The notes under the pieces were generated by a model. The model had not been told where the DNA came from and ran no database searches. It saw nothing but the letters and a program-made list of their open reading frames with translations. A stretch of DNA of 64,000 nt. Origin: Micromonospora siamensis. GTDB lineage: Bacteria; Actinomycetota; Actinomycetes; Mycobacteriales; Micromonosporaceae. Position numbers and translations under genes: made by a program. The DNA is taken from positions 3,844,001-3,908,000 of the forward strand of contig NZ_LT607751.1 in NCBI RefSeq assembly GCF_900090305.1. Reading direction: 5' to 3'. Shown piece by piece: positions 1 through 8,082 of this stretch (position 1 is its first letter; each line of letters opens with the position of its first letter).

Positions 1-1
1 G

Positions 2-244
2 CGCCTGCCCGATCTCCTCCCGGAGTCGATCCCGCGCGGCGGCCTGCACCTGTGGGCCCGCCTGCCCGACGGCGCCGACGACGTCACGGTGGCCGCCGCC
101 GCAGCGGCCGAGGGGGTGATCGTCTTCCCCGGCCGCCCCTGGTACGCCGCCGAGCCGCCGGCCGCCCACCTGCGTCTGACCTACGCCGCCGCCCCGCCCG
201 AGCAGATGGACGAGGCGTTGCGCCGCCTCGCCCGGGCGCTGTGA
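2..244 (+). CDS. MocR-type regulator/aminotransferase, C-terminal end (partial)
   Basis: The window opens inside this gene; 80 codons and a TGA stop remain. The piece reads as the end of a fold-type I aminotransferase domain: GGLHLWARLPDG, then PGRPWYAAEPPAAHLRLTYA and a closing helix EALRRLARAL. This pattern is typical of the C-terminus of MocR/PdxR-type regulators, which fuse a GntR DNA-binding domain to a PLP-binding aminotransferase-like domain. The PLP lysine and the winged helix lie outside the window. A second, complete MocR gene is at 15619-17052. A free-standing aminotransferase cannot be excluded. It is convergent with the aldo/keto reductase 14 bp away. Confidence 0.7.
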   Translation, partial: RLPDLLPESIPRGGLHLWARLPDGADDVTVAAAAAAEGVIVFPGRPWYAAEPPAAHLRLTYAAAPPEQMDEALRRLARAL

Positions 245-258
245 CCGTTGGCGGTGGC

Positions 259-1308
259 TCAGGCCGCCGCCCGATCACCCGTCGGCCGGCGGCGCCGGGC
301 GGCATCGACGAGAGCCGGGGGCTGCCACACCCCGTCGGGCGGATAGAGGTTGGCGCCCGGCGGGACGATGGCGTCGATGCGGTCCAGCGTCTCGTCGTCG
401 AGCTCGAGGGCGGCGCCGTCGAGCAACCGTTCGAGGTGATCCATGGTGCGCGGTCCGATGATGGTGGCGGTCACCGCCGGGTGGGCGCTGGTGAAGGCGA
501 GCGCCAGCTCCGGCAGGCTGCGGCCCAGATCGCCGGCCAGGTCGATCAGCTGCTCCACGGCGTCGTACTTGGCGACGTTGGCGGGCAGGTCCGGGTCGAA
601 CCGGCCGGGCGTGCGGGCGGCCCGGCCGCTGGTCAGGTCGACCGGCCGGCCCCGGCGGTAGCGGCCGGTGAGGAAGCCGGAGGCGAGCGGGCTCCACACC
701 AGCACCCCCATGCCGTACCGCTGGCAGACCGGCAGCACCGACGCCTCGATGCCACGCGCCAGCAGCGAGTACGGTGGCTGCTCGGTGCGGAACCGGCCCA
801 GCGCCCGCCGCTCGGCCACCTGCTGCGCCTCGACGATCTGCTCCGCCGGGAAGGTCGAGCAGCCGAACGCCCGGATCTTGCCCGCCCGGACCAGGTCGGT
901 CAGCGCGGAGAGCGTCTCCTCGATGTCGGTCCGGTCGTCCGGCCGGTGCACCTGGTAGAGGTCGATCCAGTCGGTGTCGAGACGGCGCAGGCTCTCCTCC
1001 ACCGCCCGCATGATCCAGCGACGGGAGTTGCCGCCGCGGTTACGGCCCTCCCCCATCGGGAAGTGGACCTTGGTGGCCAGCACGACGTCGTCCCGGCGTC
1101 CGCGCAGGGCCTTGCCGACGATGACCTCGGACTCACCCGCCGAGTACATGTCCGCGGTGTCGACGATGTTGATCCCGCGGTCCAGCGCGGTGTGGACGAT
1201 CCGGCCGCACTCGTCGTGGTCGGGGTTGCCGACGGAGCCGAACATCATGGTGCCCAGGCAGTAGGTGCTGACCTCGATGCCGGTGCCGCCCAGGGTGCGG
1301 TAGCGCAT
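259..1308 (-). CDS. Aldo/keto reductase
   Basis: Cytosolic NAD(P)H-dependent oxidoreductase of the AKR superfamily, 349 residues, the usual size. The start is the ATG whose product begins MRYRTLGGTGIEVS, preceded by GGGGAG about 7 nt away; an upstream in-frame extension of about 30 residues is low-complexity and has no such site. The catalytic tetrad is visible: Asp50 and Tyr55 in NIVDTADMY, Lys80 in VVLATK and His121 in IDLYQVH. The C-terminal NADP-binding region is intact. Close relatives include YghZ/potassium-channel beta-like reductases with broad carbonyl substrates, so the substrate cannot be assigned. It is transcribed alone. Confidence 0.88.
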   Translation of the reverse strand: MRYRTLGGTGIEVSTYCLGTMMFGSVGNPDHDECGRIVHTALDRGINIVDTADMYSAGESEVIVGKALRGRRDDVVLATKVHFPMGEGRNRGGNSRRWIMRAVEESLRRLDTDWIDLYQVHRPDDRTDIEETLSALTDLVRAGKIRAFGCSTFPAEQIVEAQQVAERRALGRFRTEQPPYSLLARGIEASVLPVCQRYGMGVLVWSPLASGFLTGRYRRGRPVDLTSGRAARTPGRFDPDLPANVAKYDAVEQLIDLAGDLGRSLPELALAFTSAHPAVTATIIGPRTMDHLERLLDGAALELDDETLDRIDAIVPPGANLYPPDGVWQPPALVDAARRRRPTGDRAAA

Positions 1309-1420
1309 GACGGATCTCCCCGTGGTCGTCGTCCCGCGGCCGGATCCGACCGCGGTGTCGGGCGCCGACGCTAGGGGCTCCAGTGCACTCGAAGTCAACG
1401 GGTGTGGACGGGGTCGCCGC

Positions 1421-2173
1421 TCAGGTCTCCAGCAGCCCGCGGATCACGTCGTCGAGCACCGGGTCCACCGGGAACCGGGCCGCCAGCCAGTCCAGGGTGG
1501 TCCGGGCGGCCTCCCGGTTGCCCTCGTAGCCGGGGACCATCGCGGCCAGTGGCAGCACCTGCGCCGGCCACGCCTGCTCCACCCGCCGGCTCGGGTCGAA
1601 CGGGTCCCGCCGGTGGGCGGCGTCGGTGGTCAGCCGCAGCAGCGAGATCACCCGGTCCAGGGCGTACGACTGGATGAACCGGCACGCGGTCAGCCGTTCG
1701 CCGCGCAGCTCCCGGTGCAGCCCGACGTAGAGGTTGGTCAGCGCCTCGTTGAGGTGGAACTCGACCGTGTCGTACGGCGTCGGGGCGGGTGGCGCCGGCC
1801 GGTCGGCCAGCCCGGCGGGCGCGTCGGCACGCTGCCAGACCACCCGGGCGCCGGTGAACGGCAGCCGGGCCAGCTGCGCGACGGTGAAGATCGCGTACTC
1901 GACGAAGACGCCGTCGGCGTAGAGCGCCTTGCGGCCGTTGCGCTCGTTGGCGAAGCTCCAGGCCACCGGGTGCGGCGCGGCCAGCCAGGAGACGTCGTCG
2001 ACGTAGCCGGCCACCGCGCCGTCGTCGACGATCAGGAAGAAGTCCAGGTCGGAGTGGTCGTCCAGGCGGTCGTGCTCGGCCCCGGCGGAGCCCAGGCCGA
2101 GCAGGGCGATCACGTCCGGCCGGGTGGCGAGGTGGGTGGCGAGGTCGTCGAGTCGACGCAGCATCGGGTGCAT
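1421..2173 (-). CDS. Nucleotidyltransferase-fold protein
   Basis: A 250-residue protein with a DNA polymerase beta-type nucleotidyltransferase core: Gly28-Ser29 followed by the acidic triad motif SDLDFFLIVDD (Asp42 and Asp44). This fold transfers NMP to small molecules such as aminoglycosides or lincosamides, or acts as a toxin/antitoxin enzyme; the sequence does not show which. The helical C-terminal half (LNEALTNLYVGLHRELRGERL) resembles the helical domain of antibiotic nucleotidyltransferases. The ATG at 2173 is chosen because GGAAGGGA lies about 7 nt upstream; 37 more upstream codons are open but low-complexity. It stands between two unrelated minus-strand units, so context does not help. 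Confidence 0.7.
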   Translation of the reverse strand: MHPMLRRLDDLATHLATRPDVIALLGLGSAGAEHDRLDDHSDLDFFLIVDDGAVAGYVDDVSWLAAPHPVAWSFANERNGRKALYADGVFVEYAIFTVAQLARLPFTGARVVWQRADAPAGLADRPAPPAPTPYDTVEFHLNEALTNLYVGLHRELRGERLTACRFIQSYALDRVISLLRLTTDAAHRRDPFDPSRRVEQAWPAQVLPLAAMVPGYEGNREAARTTLDWLAARFPVDPVLDDVIRGLLET

Positions 2174-2280
2174 GCCGTCGTCCCTTCCGTGAAGAGTCGA
2201 CGTTTCATCCCGTACGGCCATGGGTTCCGCCGGGGTCGCGACACCGATGCCCGCCATTCTGGCCCAGACCGGGTGAGGGT

Positions 2281-2895
2281 TCAACCGGCCAGCACGACGT
2301 GCAGGTTCCGCGGGCCGTGCACGCCTTCCACCCGGTTCAGTTCGATGTCGCTGGTGGCCGACGGGCCGCTGATCCAGGTGAGCGGGCGGTCGGGGCGCAG
2401 CCGGGCGAGCGCGTCGGGCACCCCGGCGACGACCTGGTCGGCGCGGAGCACGCAGACGTGCACGTCGGGCAGCAGGGTGATCACCCGTCGTCCCTGGTCG
2501 GGGCTGGCGTCGAGGACGACGGTGCCGGTCTCGGCGACCGCCACGGCCGCTGCGGTGACCACGCCGTCGCAGGCGGCGATCTGGTCGTGGGTCAGGCCGT
2601 CGTCGACGACCGCGTGGACGCCGGCGGGCAGCCAGTGCCGGGGCAGCCCGGCCGGGACCACCACCCGGCCGCCGGGCAGGACGCCGGCGACGACGTCGGC
2701 CACCCCGGCGTCGGCACAGCGGTGCACGGTGGCGCGGTAGTCGGTGAGCCGCTCGACCAGCAGGTCCAGGTCGACCGGCGCCCCGGCCGGCCGGTAGTCG
2801 CGGGGCACGTCGGCGGGGCGGGTCGCGGCGTCCGCGCCGAGGGCAGCCCGCAGCCGGCCGAGGATCAGCTCCCGGCTCACCGTCGGGCCCACCAT
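2281..2895 (-). CDS. lutC: Lactate utilization protein C (LutC/LUD domain)
   Basis: Third gene of lutABC, the iron-sulfur L-lactate dehydrogenase system that oxidises lactate to pyruvate. The 204-residue product has the LUD (DUF162) fold, with the conserved AVAETGTVVLDASPDQGR block and the terminal motif GPSATSDIE. The chosen ATG overlaps the end of lutB by 19 nt; the GTG at 2880, overlapping the lutB stop as GTGA, is an alternative. LutC has no cysteine cluster and is thought to pair with LutB. No FadR/GntR-type regulator is adjacent, unlike several characterised lut loci. Confidence 0.88.
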   Translation of the reverse strand: MVGPTVSRELILGRLRAALGADAATRPADVPRDYRPAGAPVDLDLLVERLTDYRATVHRCADAGVADVVAGVLPGGRVVVPAGLPRHWLPAGVHAVVDDGLTHDQIAACDGVVTAAAVAVAETGTVVLDASPDQGRRVITLLPDVHVCVLRADQVVAGVPDALARLRPDRPLTWISGPSATSDIELNRVEGVHGPRNLHVVLAG

Positions 2896-4307
2896 TCGCG
2901 GAAGGTCTCCCGGGGCGGTTCGGGCAGGTCCCGGCCGAGGGTCCACCCGTTCAGCGGCGGTGGCAGGCCCCGGCCGCGGCGGCCGGCGAGGCGGGACAGT
3001 CGCGCGGCGCGCTGCGCGGCCGCGTACAGCGCCGGGTGGTCCATCGTGTACGCGGCCGCGGCCATCGCCGCCGATTCGGCGGGCGGGTGCGGGGCCTCGG
3101 CGCGCAGGTGCACCAGCAGCTCCGGAATGTTGATCTTCACGGGGCAGGCGTCGTAGCAGGCGCCGCAGAGCGACGACGCGTACGGCAGGGAGGCGTTGTC
3201 GGCCACGCCGGTGAGCTGCGGTGACAGCACCGCGCCGATCGGCCCCGGATACACCGACCCGTACGCGTGCCCGCCGGCGCGTTCGTACACCGGGCAGACG
3301 TTGAGGCAGGCGGAGCAGCGGATGCAGTGCAACGCCGACCGGCCGGCCGGGTCGGCGAGCACCGCGCTGCGCCCGTTGTCCAGCAGCACCAGGTGGAACG
3401 CCTGCGGCCCGTCGCCGGGGGTGACCCCGGTCCACATCGAGGTGTACGGGTTCATCCGCTCCCCGGTGGAGGCCCGGGGCAGCAGTTGCAGGAAGACCTC
3501 CAGGTCCCGCCAGGTGGGCAGGACCTTCTCGATGCCCATCACGGTGATCAGGGTGTCGGGCAGGGTCAGGCACATCCGCCCGTTGCCCTCGGACTCGACC
3601 ACGGCCAGCGTGCCGGTCTCGGCGACGGCGAAGTTGGCGCCGGAGACGGCGACCGGGGTGCTGAGGAAGGTGCGGCGCAGGTGGGCGCGGGCGGCTGCGG
3701 CCAGCGCGGCCGGCTCGTCGGTCAGCGACGGGTCCACGCCGGGCATCCGGCGCAGGAAGATCTCCCGGATCTCGGCCCGGTTGCGGTGGATCGCCGGGAC
3801 GAGGATGTGGCTGGGGCGGTCCTCGCCGAGCTGCACGATCAGCTCGGCAAGGTCGGTCTCCACCGGTTCGATGCCGGCCGCCTCGAGGGCCTCGTTGAGG
3901 CCGATCTCCTGGGTGGCCATCGACTTGACCTTGATCACCCGGTCGGCGCCGGTGGCCCGGACCAGGCCGGTGACGATCCGGTTGGCCTCGTTCGCGTCGG
4001 CCGCCCAGTGCACGGTGCCGCCGGCGGCGGTGACCGCCGACTCCAGCTGTTCGAGCAGCTGCGGCAGGCGGGCCAGCACGTCGGCCTTGATCGCGGCCCC
4101 GGCGTCGCGCAGCCGCTGCCAGTCGGGCAGCTCGCCGATCACCGCCGCCGACTTCGCGCGGATGGTGCCGGTGGCGTGGCCGAGGTTGCGGCGCAGCTGC
4201 GGGTCGGCGAGGCCGCGCCGGGCGGCGACCGGGAACGGCTCGTCGCCGCGCAGGTGCCCGACGCCGCGCGGCGCGGTGGCCGGCATGCCGAGGAACGTCC
4301 GGGTCAC
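2877..4307 (-). CDS. lutB: Lactate utilization iron-sulfur protein LutB
   Basis: Central subunit of the LutABC lactate oxidation complex, 476 residues, the normal length. The N-terminal LUD domain (about residues 60-300) carries VAVSGANFAVAETGTLAVVE. It is followed by two ferredoxin-like clusters: Cys328-331-334-338 in CIRCSACLNVCPVY and Cys381-384-388 in CGACYDACPVKIN. The C-terminal domain follows. The start is the GTG at 4307, which overlaps the lutA stop as GTGA and so implies translational coupling; upstream in-frame codons only shadow lutA. Gene order A-B-C matches the family. Confidence 0.93.
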   Translation of the reverse strand: MTRTFLGMPATAPRGVGHLRGDEPFPVAARRGLADPQLRRNLGHATGTIRAKSAAVIGELPDWQRLRDAGAAIKADVLARLPQLLEQLESAVTAAGGTVHWAADANEANRIVTGLVRATGADRVIKVKSMATQEIGLNEALEAAGIEPVETDLAELIVQLGEDRPSHILVPAIHRNRAEIREIFLRRMPGVDPSLTDEPAALAAAARAHLRRTFLSTPVAVSGANFAVAETGTLAVVESEGNGRMCLTLPDTLITVMGIEKVLPTWRDLEVFLQLLPRASTGERMNPYTSMWTGVTPGDGPQAFHLVLLDNGRSAVLADPAGRSALHCIRCSACLNVCPVYERAGGHAYGSVYPGPIGAVLSPQLTGVADNASLPYASSLCGACYDACPVKINIPELLVHLRAEAPHPPAESAAMAAAAYTMDHPALYAAAQRAARLSRLAGRRGRGLPPPLNGWTLGRDLPEPPRETFREWWARR

Positions 4308-5077
4308 GACCGCGCCTCCAGCCGCCGTCGCTCGCCGGCGGTCTCGCCGGCCTCCGTGGCGGCCAGGATCTCGGCCAGGTGCACGGTGCGTACGCCGGCA
4401 CGCAGCCGGGACAGCCCGCCGCCGAGGTGCATGAGGCAGGAGGAGTCCCCGGCGGTGCAGACGTCCGCGCCGGTGGCCAGCACGTGGCGCATCTTGTCGG
4501 CCAGCATCGCCGTCGAGGTGTCGGCGTTCTTCACCGCGAACGTGCCGCCGAACCCGCAGCACTGCTCGGCCTGCGGCAGCTCGACCAGGTCCAGGCCGCG
4601 CACCGCGCGCAGCAGCCGCAGCGGCTTGTCGCCCACCCGCAGCAGCCGCAACGAGTGGCAGGTCGGGTGGTAGGTCACCCGGTGCGGATAGTACGCGCCC
4701 ACGTCGGTCACCCCGAGCACGTCGACCAGGAACTCCGACAGCTCGAAGGTGCGCCCGGCGACGTCCTCGGCCCGGGCGGCGAGTCGCGGGTCACCGGCCC
4801 GGCGGGCCACCATGGCGTGCTGGTGGCGTACCGACCCGACGCAGGAGCCCGACGGCGCGACCACCGCCTCGTACGGGGCGAAGGCGCGGACGTGCCGCCG
4901 GACCAGCGGCAGCGCCTGGTCCGGGTAGCCGGTGTTGACGTGCATCTGCCCGCAGCAGGTCTGCTCCTCGGGGAAGACCACCTGGTGGCCGAGGCGTTCC
5001 AGCAGCCGGACGGTGGCCCGGGCCGCCTCGGGGAACATCGTGTCGGCCAGGCACGTCACGAACAACGCGATCCGCAT
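4304..5077 (-). CDS. lutA: Lactate utilization protein LutA (CCG-domain, Fe-S)
   Basis: First gene of lutABC. The 257-residue protein has two cysteine-rich CCG domains: one with Cys41-Cys42-Gly43 (EQTCCGQMHVNTGYP), the other with Cys140 and Cys173-Cys174-Gly175 (EQCCGFGGTF). These resemble the heterodisulfide reductase/GlpC-type domain that holds iron-sulfur clusters. A GTG (5083) and an ATG (5077) lie two codons apart; GGAG of the ribosome site sits 6 nt before the ATG and abuts the GTG, so the ATG is preferred. The whole operon is on the minus strand, with 58 bp separating it from the NYN gene upstream. Confidence 0.92.
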   Translation of the reverse strand: MRIALFVTCLADTMFPEAARATVRLLERLGHQVVFPEEQTCCGQMHVNTGYPDQALPLVRRHVRAFAPYEAVVAPSGSCVGSVRHQHAMVARRAGDPRLAARAEDVAGRTFELSEFLVDVLGVTDVGAYYPHRVTYHPTCHSLRLLRVGDKPLRLLRAVRGLDLVELPQAEQCCGFGGTFAVKNADTSTAMLADKMRHVLATGADVCTAGDSSCLMHLGGGLSRLRAGVRTVHLAEILAATEAGETAGERRRLEARS

Positions 5078-5135
5078 GCTCACCTCCGCCCTGCGACGGT
5101 AACCCCGGGCGCGGGCCGCTGCCGCCCGGCCCGGC

Positions 5136-6212
5136 TCAGGCCGCCGGGACGGTGATCAGGTAGTCGTCGGCCTCGTCGCTCCAGCGCAGGTCGACCGCGC
5201 CGCCGGTGGCGGCGGCCCGGCAGAACTGGAGGAAGCCCCGGTAGCCGAGCTTCTTCTCGCTGAAGTCCGGTCGTACCCGGCGGAGCTGGTTCTTCAGCCC
5301 GGACAGCGCGACCGCGCCGTCCGCGCCGGCCAGGTCCTGCACCACGCTGCGGACCAGCGCGAAGGCGGCCTCGCGGTCGCCGTGCTCGGGGAGGGTGACC
5401 TCGGGGTCGCCCTTGGCCGGGCCCTCGGCCAGCTCGATCACGTTGCGGCCGGCGAGGTGCCGCAGCAGCTCCCCGAAGGTACGGAAGCCGTAGTCGGACT
5501 CGCTGAAGGTCGGGTCCTTGCGGCGCAGCGCGCGCTTGAGGGTGGAGGCGGTCACCTCCCCGCCGGAGCTGCCCTGCATCCCGGCCACGGTCTGCGCGAC
5601 CAGCACGGCGAGGCTGTCGACGTCGCGGGCCGGCTCCTCGGCGGCGGCCTGCGCCTCGACCTCCTGCTCCACCGGCTGCGGCTCCGGGCTGGGGGTACGC
5701 GCCGCACGGACGCGCTTCGGTCGGGCCGGCGGCACCTCCACGCCCTCGAGGCGGTCGTAGTAGAGGAACTCGTCGCAGGCCGGCGGCAGCAGCTTCGAGG
5801 TGGACTTCTCCACCCCGACCCCGATCACCCGCTTGTTGAGCTCCCGCAGCTTGTGCACCAGCGGGGTGAAGTCGCTGTCCCCGGTGCCGATCACGAAGGT
5901 GGAGATGTAGTCGCGTTCGAAGGCCAGCTCGATGGCGTCCACCGCCATCTTGATGTCGGCGGCGTTCTTGCGGGAGGCGCCCATCCGCTGCGGGATCTCG
6001 ATCAGCTCGACGTGCGAGCGGGTGAGCATCCGGCGGTCCTCGTCGAAGTACGACCAGTCCGCGTACGCCCGGCGTACCACCACCCGGCCCCGCTCGGCCA
6101 GCGCGTCGGCGATCGGACGCAGGTCGAACGTGCCGCCGCCCAGGTGCTCACGGGCGCCGAGGGCGAGGTTCTCGTAGTCGAGAAAGAGGGCGATCCGGTC
6201 TTCTTGATCCAC
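5136..6212 (-). CDS. NYN-domain protein with two OST-HTH/LOTUS domains
   Basis: A 358-residue cytosolic protein. The N-terminal NYN (PIN-like) nuclease domain covers about residues 5-165, with the acidic site visible: Asp12 in FLDYEN, Asp86 in NAADIKMAVD, and Asp112/Asp114 in GTGDSDF. A proline/glutamate-rich linker leads to two OST-HTH/LOTUS-like domains (about 215-285 and 295-350), each with the conserved FSE-Y-GFR/GYRGF pattern. In known families NYN domains cleave RNA and LOTUS domains bind RNA. The GTG at 6212 gives the sequence DQEDRIALFLDYEN, which fits the family start; the 32 codons further upstream are arginine-rich and unlikely. No partner gene is evident. Confidence 0.85.
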   Translation of the reverse strand: MDQEDRIALFLDYENLALGAREHLGGGTFDLRPIADALAERGRVVVRRAYADWSYFDEDRRMLTRSHVELIEIPQRMGASRKNAADIKMAVDAIELAFERDYISTFVIGTGDSDFTPLVHKLRELNKRVIGVGVEKSTSKLLPPACDEFLYYDRLEGVEVPPARPKRVRAARTPSPEPQPVEQEVEAQAAAEEPARDVDSLAVLVAQTVAGMQGSSGGEVTASTLKRALRRKDPTFSESDYGFRTFGELLRHLAGRNVIELAEGPAKGDPEVTLPEHGDREAAFALVRSVVQDLAGADGAVALSGLKNQLRRVRPDFSEKKLGYRGFLQFCRAAATGGAVDLRWSDEADDYLITVPAA

Positions 6213-6254
6213 GCGCTCAGCGTACGCCCGGGTCCGGCCGGGCCGTCGGCGGCG

Positions 6255-6272
6255 CGTAAGGCTTCCGCAAGG
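6255..6272 (+). promoter_or_regulatory. Predicted response-regulator operator, site A
   Basis: An 11-bp-spaced direct repeat, GTAAG at 6256-6260 and GCAAG at 6267-6271, within CGTAAGGCTTCCGCAAGG. It lies 53 bp before the start of the response regulator at 6325. Nearly the same sequence occurs in the two divergent promoter gaps at 10263-10296 and 12910-12941. An 11-bp repeat period is typical of OmpR/PhoB-type binding sites, so autoregulation by the adjacent regulator is inferred. Confidence 0.6.
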
Positions 6273-6324
6273 TTCGCCGGGCTCGGTGGCCGCTACGCTG
6301 GCCGACACCGGGGAGGAGGTACGC

Positions 6325-7023
6325 GTGGCGCAACGGGTGCTGGTCGTCGACGACGACCGGACGGTCGCCGACGTGGTCTGCCGCTACCTGGAGCACGCCG
6401 GCTACCAGGTGGAGCACGTCGGGGACGGGGCCGCCGCGCTGGCCTCGGTCGCCGCCGCCCCACCGCAGCTGGTCGTCCTGGACGTGATGCTGCCGGTGCT
6501 GGACGGGCTGGAGGTGTGCCGGCGGCTGCGGCAGCGGCCCGACGGCGTACCCATCGTGATGCTGACCGCGCGCGGCGACGAGGCGGACCGGATCCTCGGC
6601 CTGCAACTGGGTGCGGACGACTACCTGGGCAAACCGTTCTCCCCGCGTGAGCTGGTGCTGCGGGTGGCCTCGGTGCTGCGCCGCTGCGGCGGCGGCGAAC
6701 CGGTCCCGGGGGCGGCGCGGGAGCTGACCGACGGTGGGCTGGTGGTGGAGACGGGCGCCCGGGTGGCCCGTCTGCACGGCCGGGAGCTGGCGCTGACCCT
6801 GCGCGAGTTCGACCTGCTGGAGTTCCTGATGCGGCATCCGGCGCGGGCGTTCCGCCGGGCCGAGCTGCTGGACCGGGTGTGGGGGTGGCGCTTCGGCGAC
6901 CAGTCCACGGTGACCGTGCACGTGCGACGGCTGCGGGAGAAGATCGAGGCGGACCCGGCCGACCCACGGCGGATCGTCACGGTGTGGGGGGTCGGCTACC
7001 GGTACGAGCCGGCCGATGGCTGA
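6325..7023 (+). CDS. OmpR/PhoB-family response regulator
   Basis: A 232-residue two-component response regulator. The receiver domain (1-115) has Asp9-10-11, the phospho-acceptor Asp53 in VVLDVMLPVLDG, the switch Thr81 and Lys103 in LGKPFSP. The C-terminal winged helix (about 135-230) has the OmpR pattern LTLREFDLLEFLM and HVRRLREKIE. The start is the GTG at 6325, with GGGAGGAGGT at 6311-6320 directly upstream; an earlier in-frame ATG would include this site. The stop overlaps the kinase start by 8 nt. It probably controls its own promoter and the genes up to 14.9 kb through a shared repeat. Confidence 0.93.
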   Translation: MAQRVLVVDDDRTVADVVCRYLEHAGYQVEHVGDGAAALASVAAAPPQLVVLDVMLPVLDGLEVCRRLRQRPDGVPIVMLTARGDEADRILGLQLGADDYLGKPFSPRELVLRVASVLRRCGGGEPVPGAARELTDGGLVVETGARVARLHGRELALTLREFDLLEFLMRHPARAFRRAELLDRVWGWRFGDQSTVTVHVRRLREKIEADPADPRRIVTVWGVGYRYEPADG

Positions 7024-8041
7024 CCTCGCGCTGATCTTCGCGGTGGCGCTCGCCGCGGCGTGCGGGGTGGGGCTGCTGGGCGCGGCGGCGCTGCGGCTGC
7101 TGCGCGGCCGGTCGATCACCGTACACATCTCGGTGCTGCTGGCCACCACCGTCACCGCGGTCGTCGCCGGCGTGGCGGTGATCGCCGAGGCGATGTTCCT
7201 GTCCCCGCACGACCTGGAGGTCGTGCTGATCACCGTCTCCGCGGCGGCGGTGGTCAGTGTCGCCGTCGGCTGGCTCTCCGGGCGGCGGCTGGCCGCCGCG
7301 GCGGTCTGGGCCGACCAGGCGCGGGAGCGGGAGCGGCGGATCGAGAAGGGGCGCCGGGACCTGGTCGCCTGGGTGTCGCACGACCTGCGGACGCCGCTGG
7401 CCGGGCTGCGGGCGATGGCCGAGGCGCTGGAGGACCGGGTGGTCGCCGACCGGGTCACGGTGGACGAGTACCACCGGCGGATCCGGGTGGAGACCGACCG
7501 GATGACCCGGCTGGTCGACGACCTGTTCGAGCTGTCCCGGATCAACGCCGGCGCGCTGCGGCTGTCGCTGTCGCCGGTGCCGCTGGGCGACGTGGTCTCC
7601 GACGCCCTCGCCGGGACTGCGCCGCTGGCGGCGGCCCGCCGCATCCGGCTGGTCGCCGCCGAGTCGGGCTGGCCGGTCGTGGTGGCCAGCGAACCGGAGC
7701 TGACCCGGGTGGTGGGAAACCTGCTGCTCAACGCGGTCCGCTACACCCCGGCCGACGGCACGGTCCGGGTCGAGGCGGGCCGGGACGGCGAGCAGGCCTG
7801 GTTCGCGGTGGCCGACACCTGCGGCGGCATCCCCGAACCCGACCTGCCGCGGCTGTTCGACGTGGCGTTCCGGGGCGAGCCGGCCCGCACCCCGACGCCG
7901 GGCAACGGCGGGTTGGAGGGCTCCGGCGGGCTGGGCCTGGCCATCGTGCGCGGGCTGGTCGAGGCGCACGGCGGCCGGGTGGAGGTGGGCAACGTCGGCG
8001 ACGGCTGCCGGTTCGTGGTGCGGTTGCCGCTGGCCGCCTGA
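7016..8041 (+). CDS. Sensor histidine kinase
   Basis: A 341-residue membrane kinase partnered with the response regulator. Two or three hydrophobic segments fill residues 1-90 (LIFAVALAAACGVGLLGAAAL; ISVLLATTVTAVVAGVAVIAEAM; VVLITVSAAAVVSVAVGWL) with only a very short extracytoplasmic loop, so it has no large sensor domain. A short linker leads to the HisKA box VSHDLRTPL with His122. The ATPase domain shows the N box NLLLNAVRYTP, a G1 box DTCGGIPEPD and a G2 box GSGGLGLAIVRG. The stimulus is unknown; a membrane or redox cue is plausible given the regulated oxidoreductase. Confidence 0.92.
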   Translation: MADLALIFAVALAAACGVGLLGAAALRLLRGRSITVHISVLLATTVTAVVAGVAVIAEAMFLSPHDLEVVLITVSAAAVVSVAVGWLSGRRLAAAAVWADQARERERRIEKGRRDLVAWVSHDLRTPLAGLRAMAEALEDRVVADRVTVDEYHRRIRVETDRMTRLVDDLFELSRINAGALRLSLSPVPLGDVVSDALAGTAPLAAARRIRLVAAESGWPVVVASEPELTRVVGNLLLNAVRYTPADGTVRVEAGRDGEQAWFAVADTCGGIPEPDLPRLFDVAFRGEPARTPTPGNGGLEGSGGLGLAIVRGLVEAHGGRVEVGNVGDGCRFVVRLPLAA

Positions 8042-8082
8042 CCCACCCCGCGTCCGGCCGGGACCGCCTGTCCGGCCCGGCG

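Noticed and set aside
52..1374. Long plus-strand open frame of 440 codons
   Set aside because: It is arginine/proline-rich and mirrors the aldo/keto reductase on the other strand; no motif or ribosome site.
2281..4401. A 706-codon minus-strand frame that appears to fuse lutC to a longer protein
   Set aside because: Only its last 204 codons are LutC; the rest is an out-of-frame shadow of lutB.
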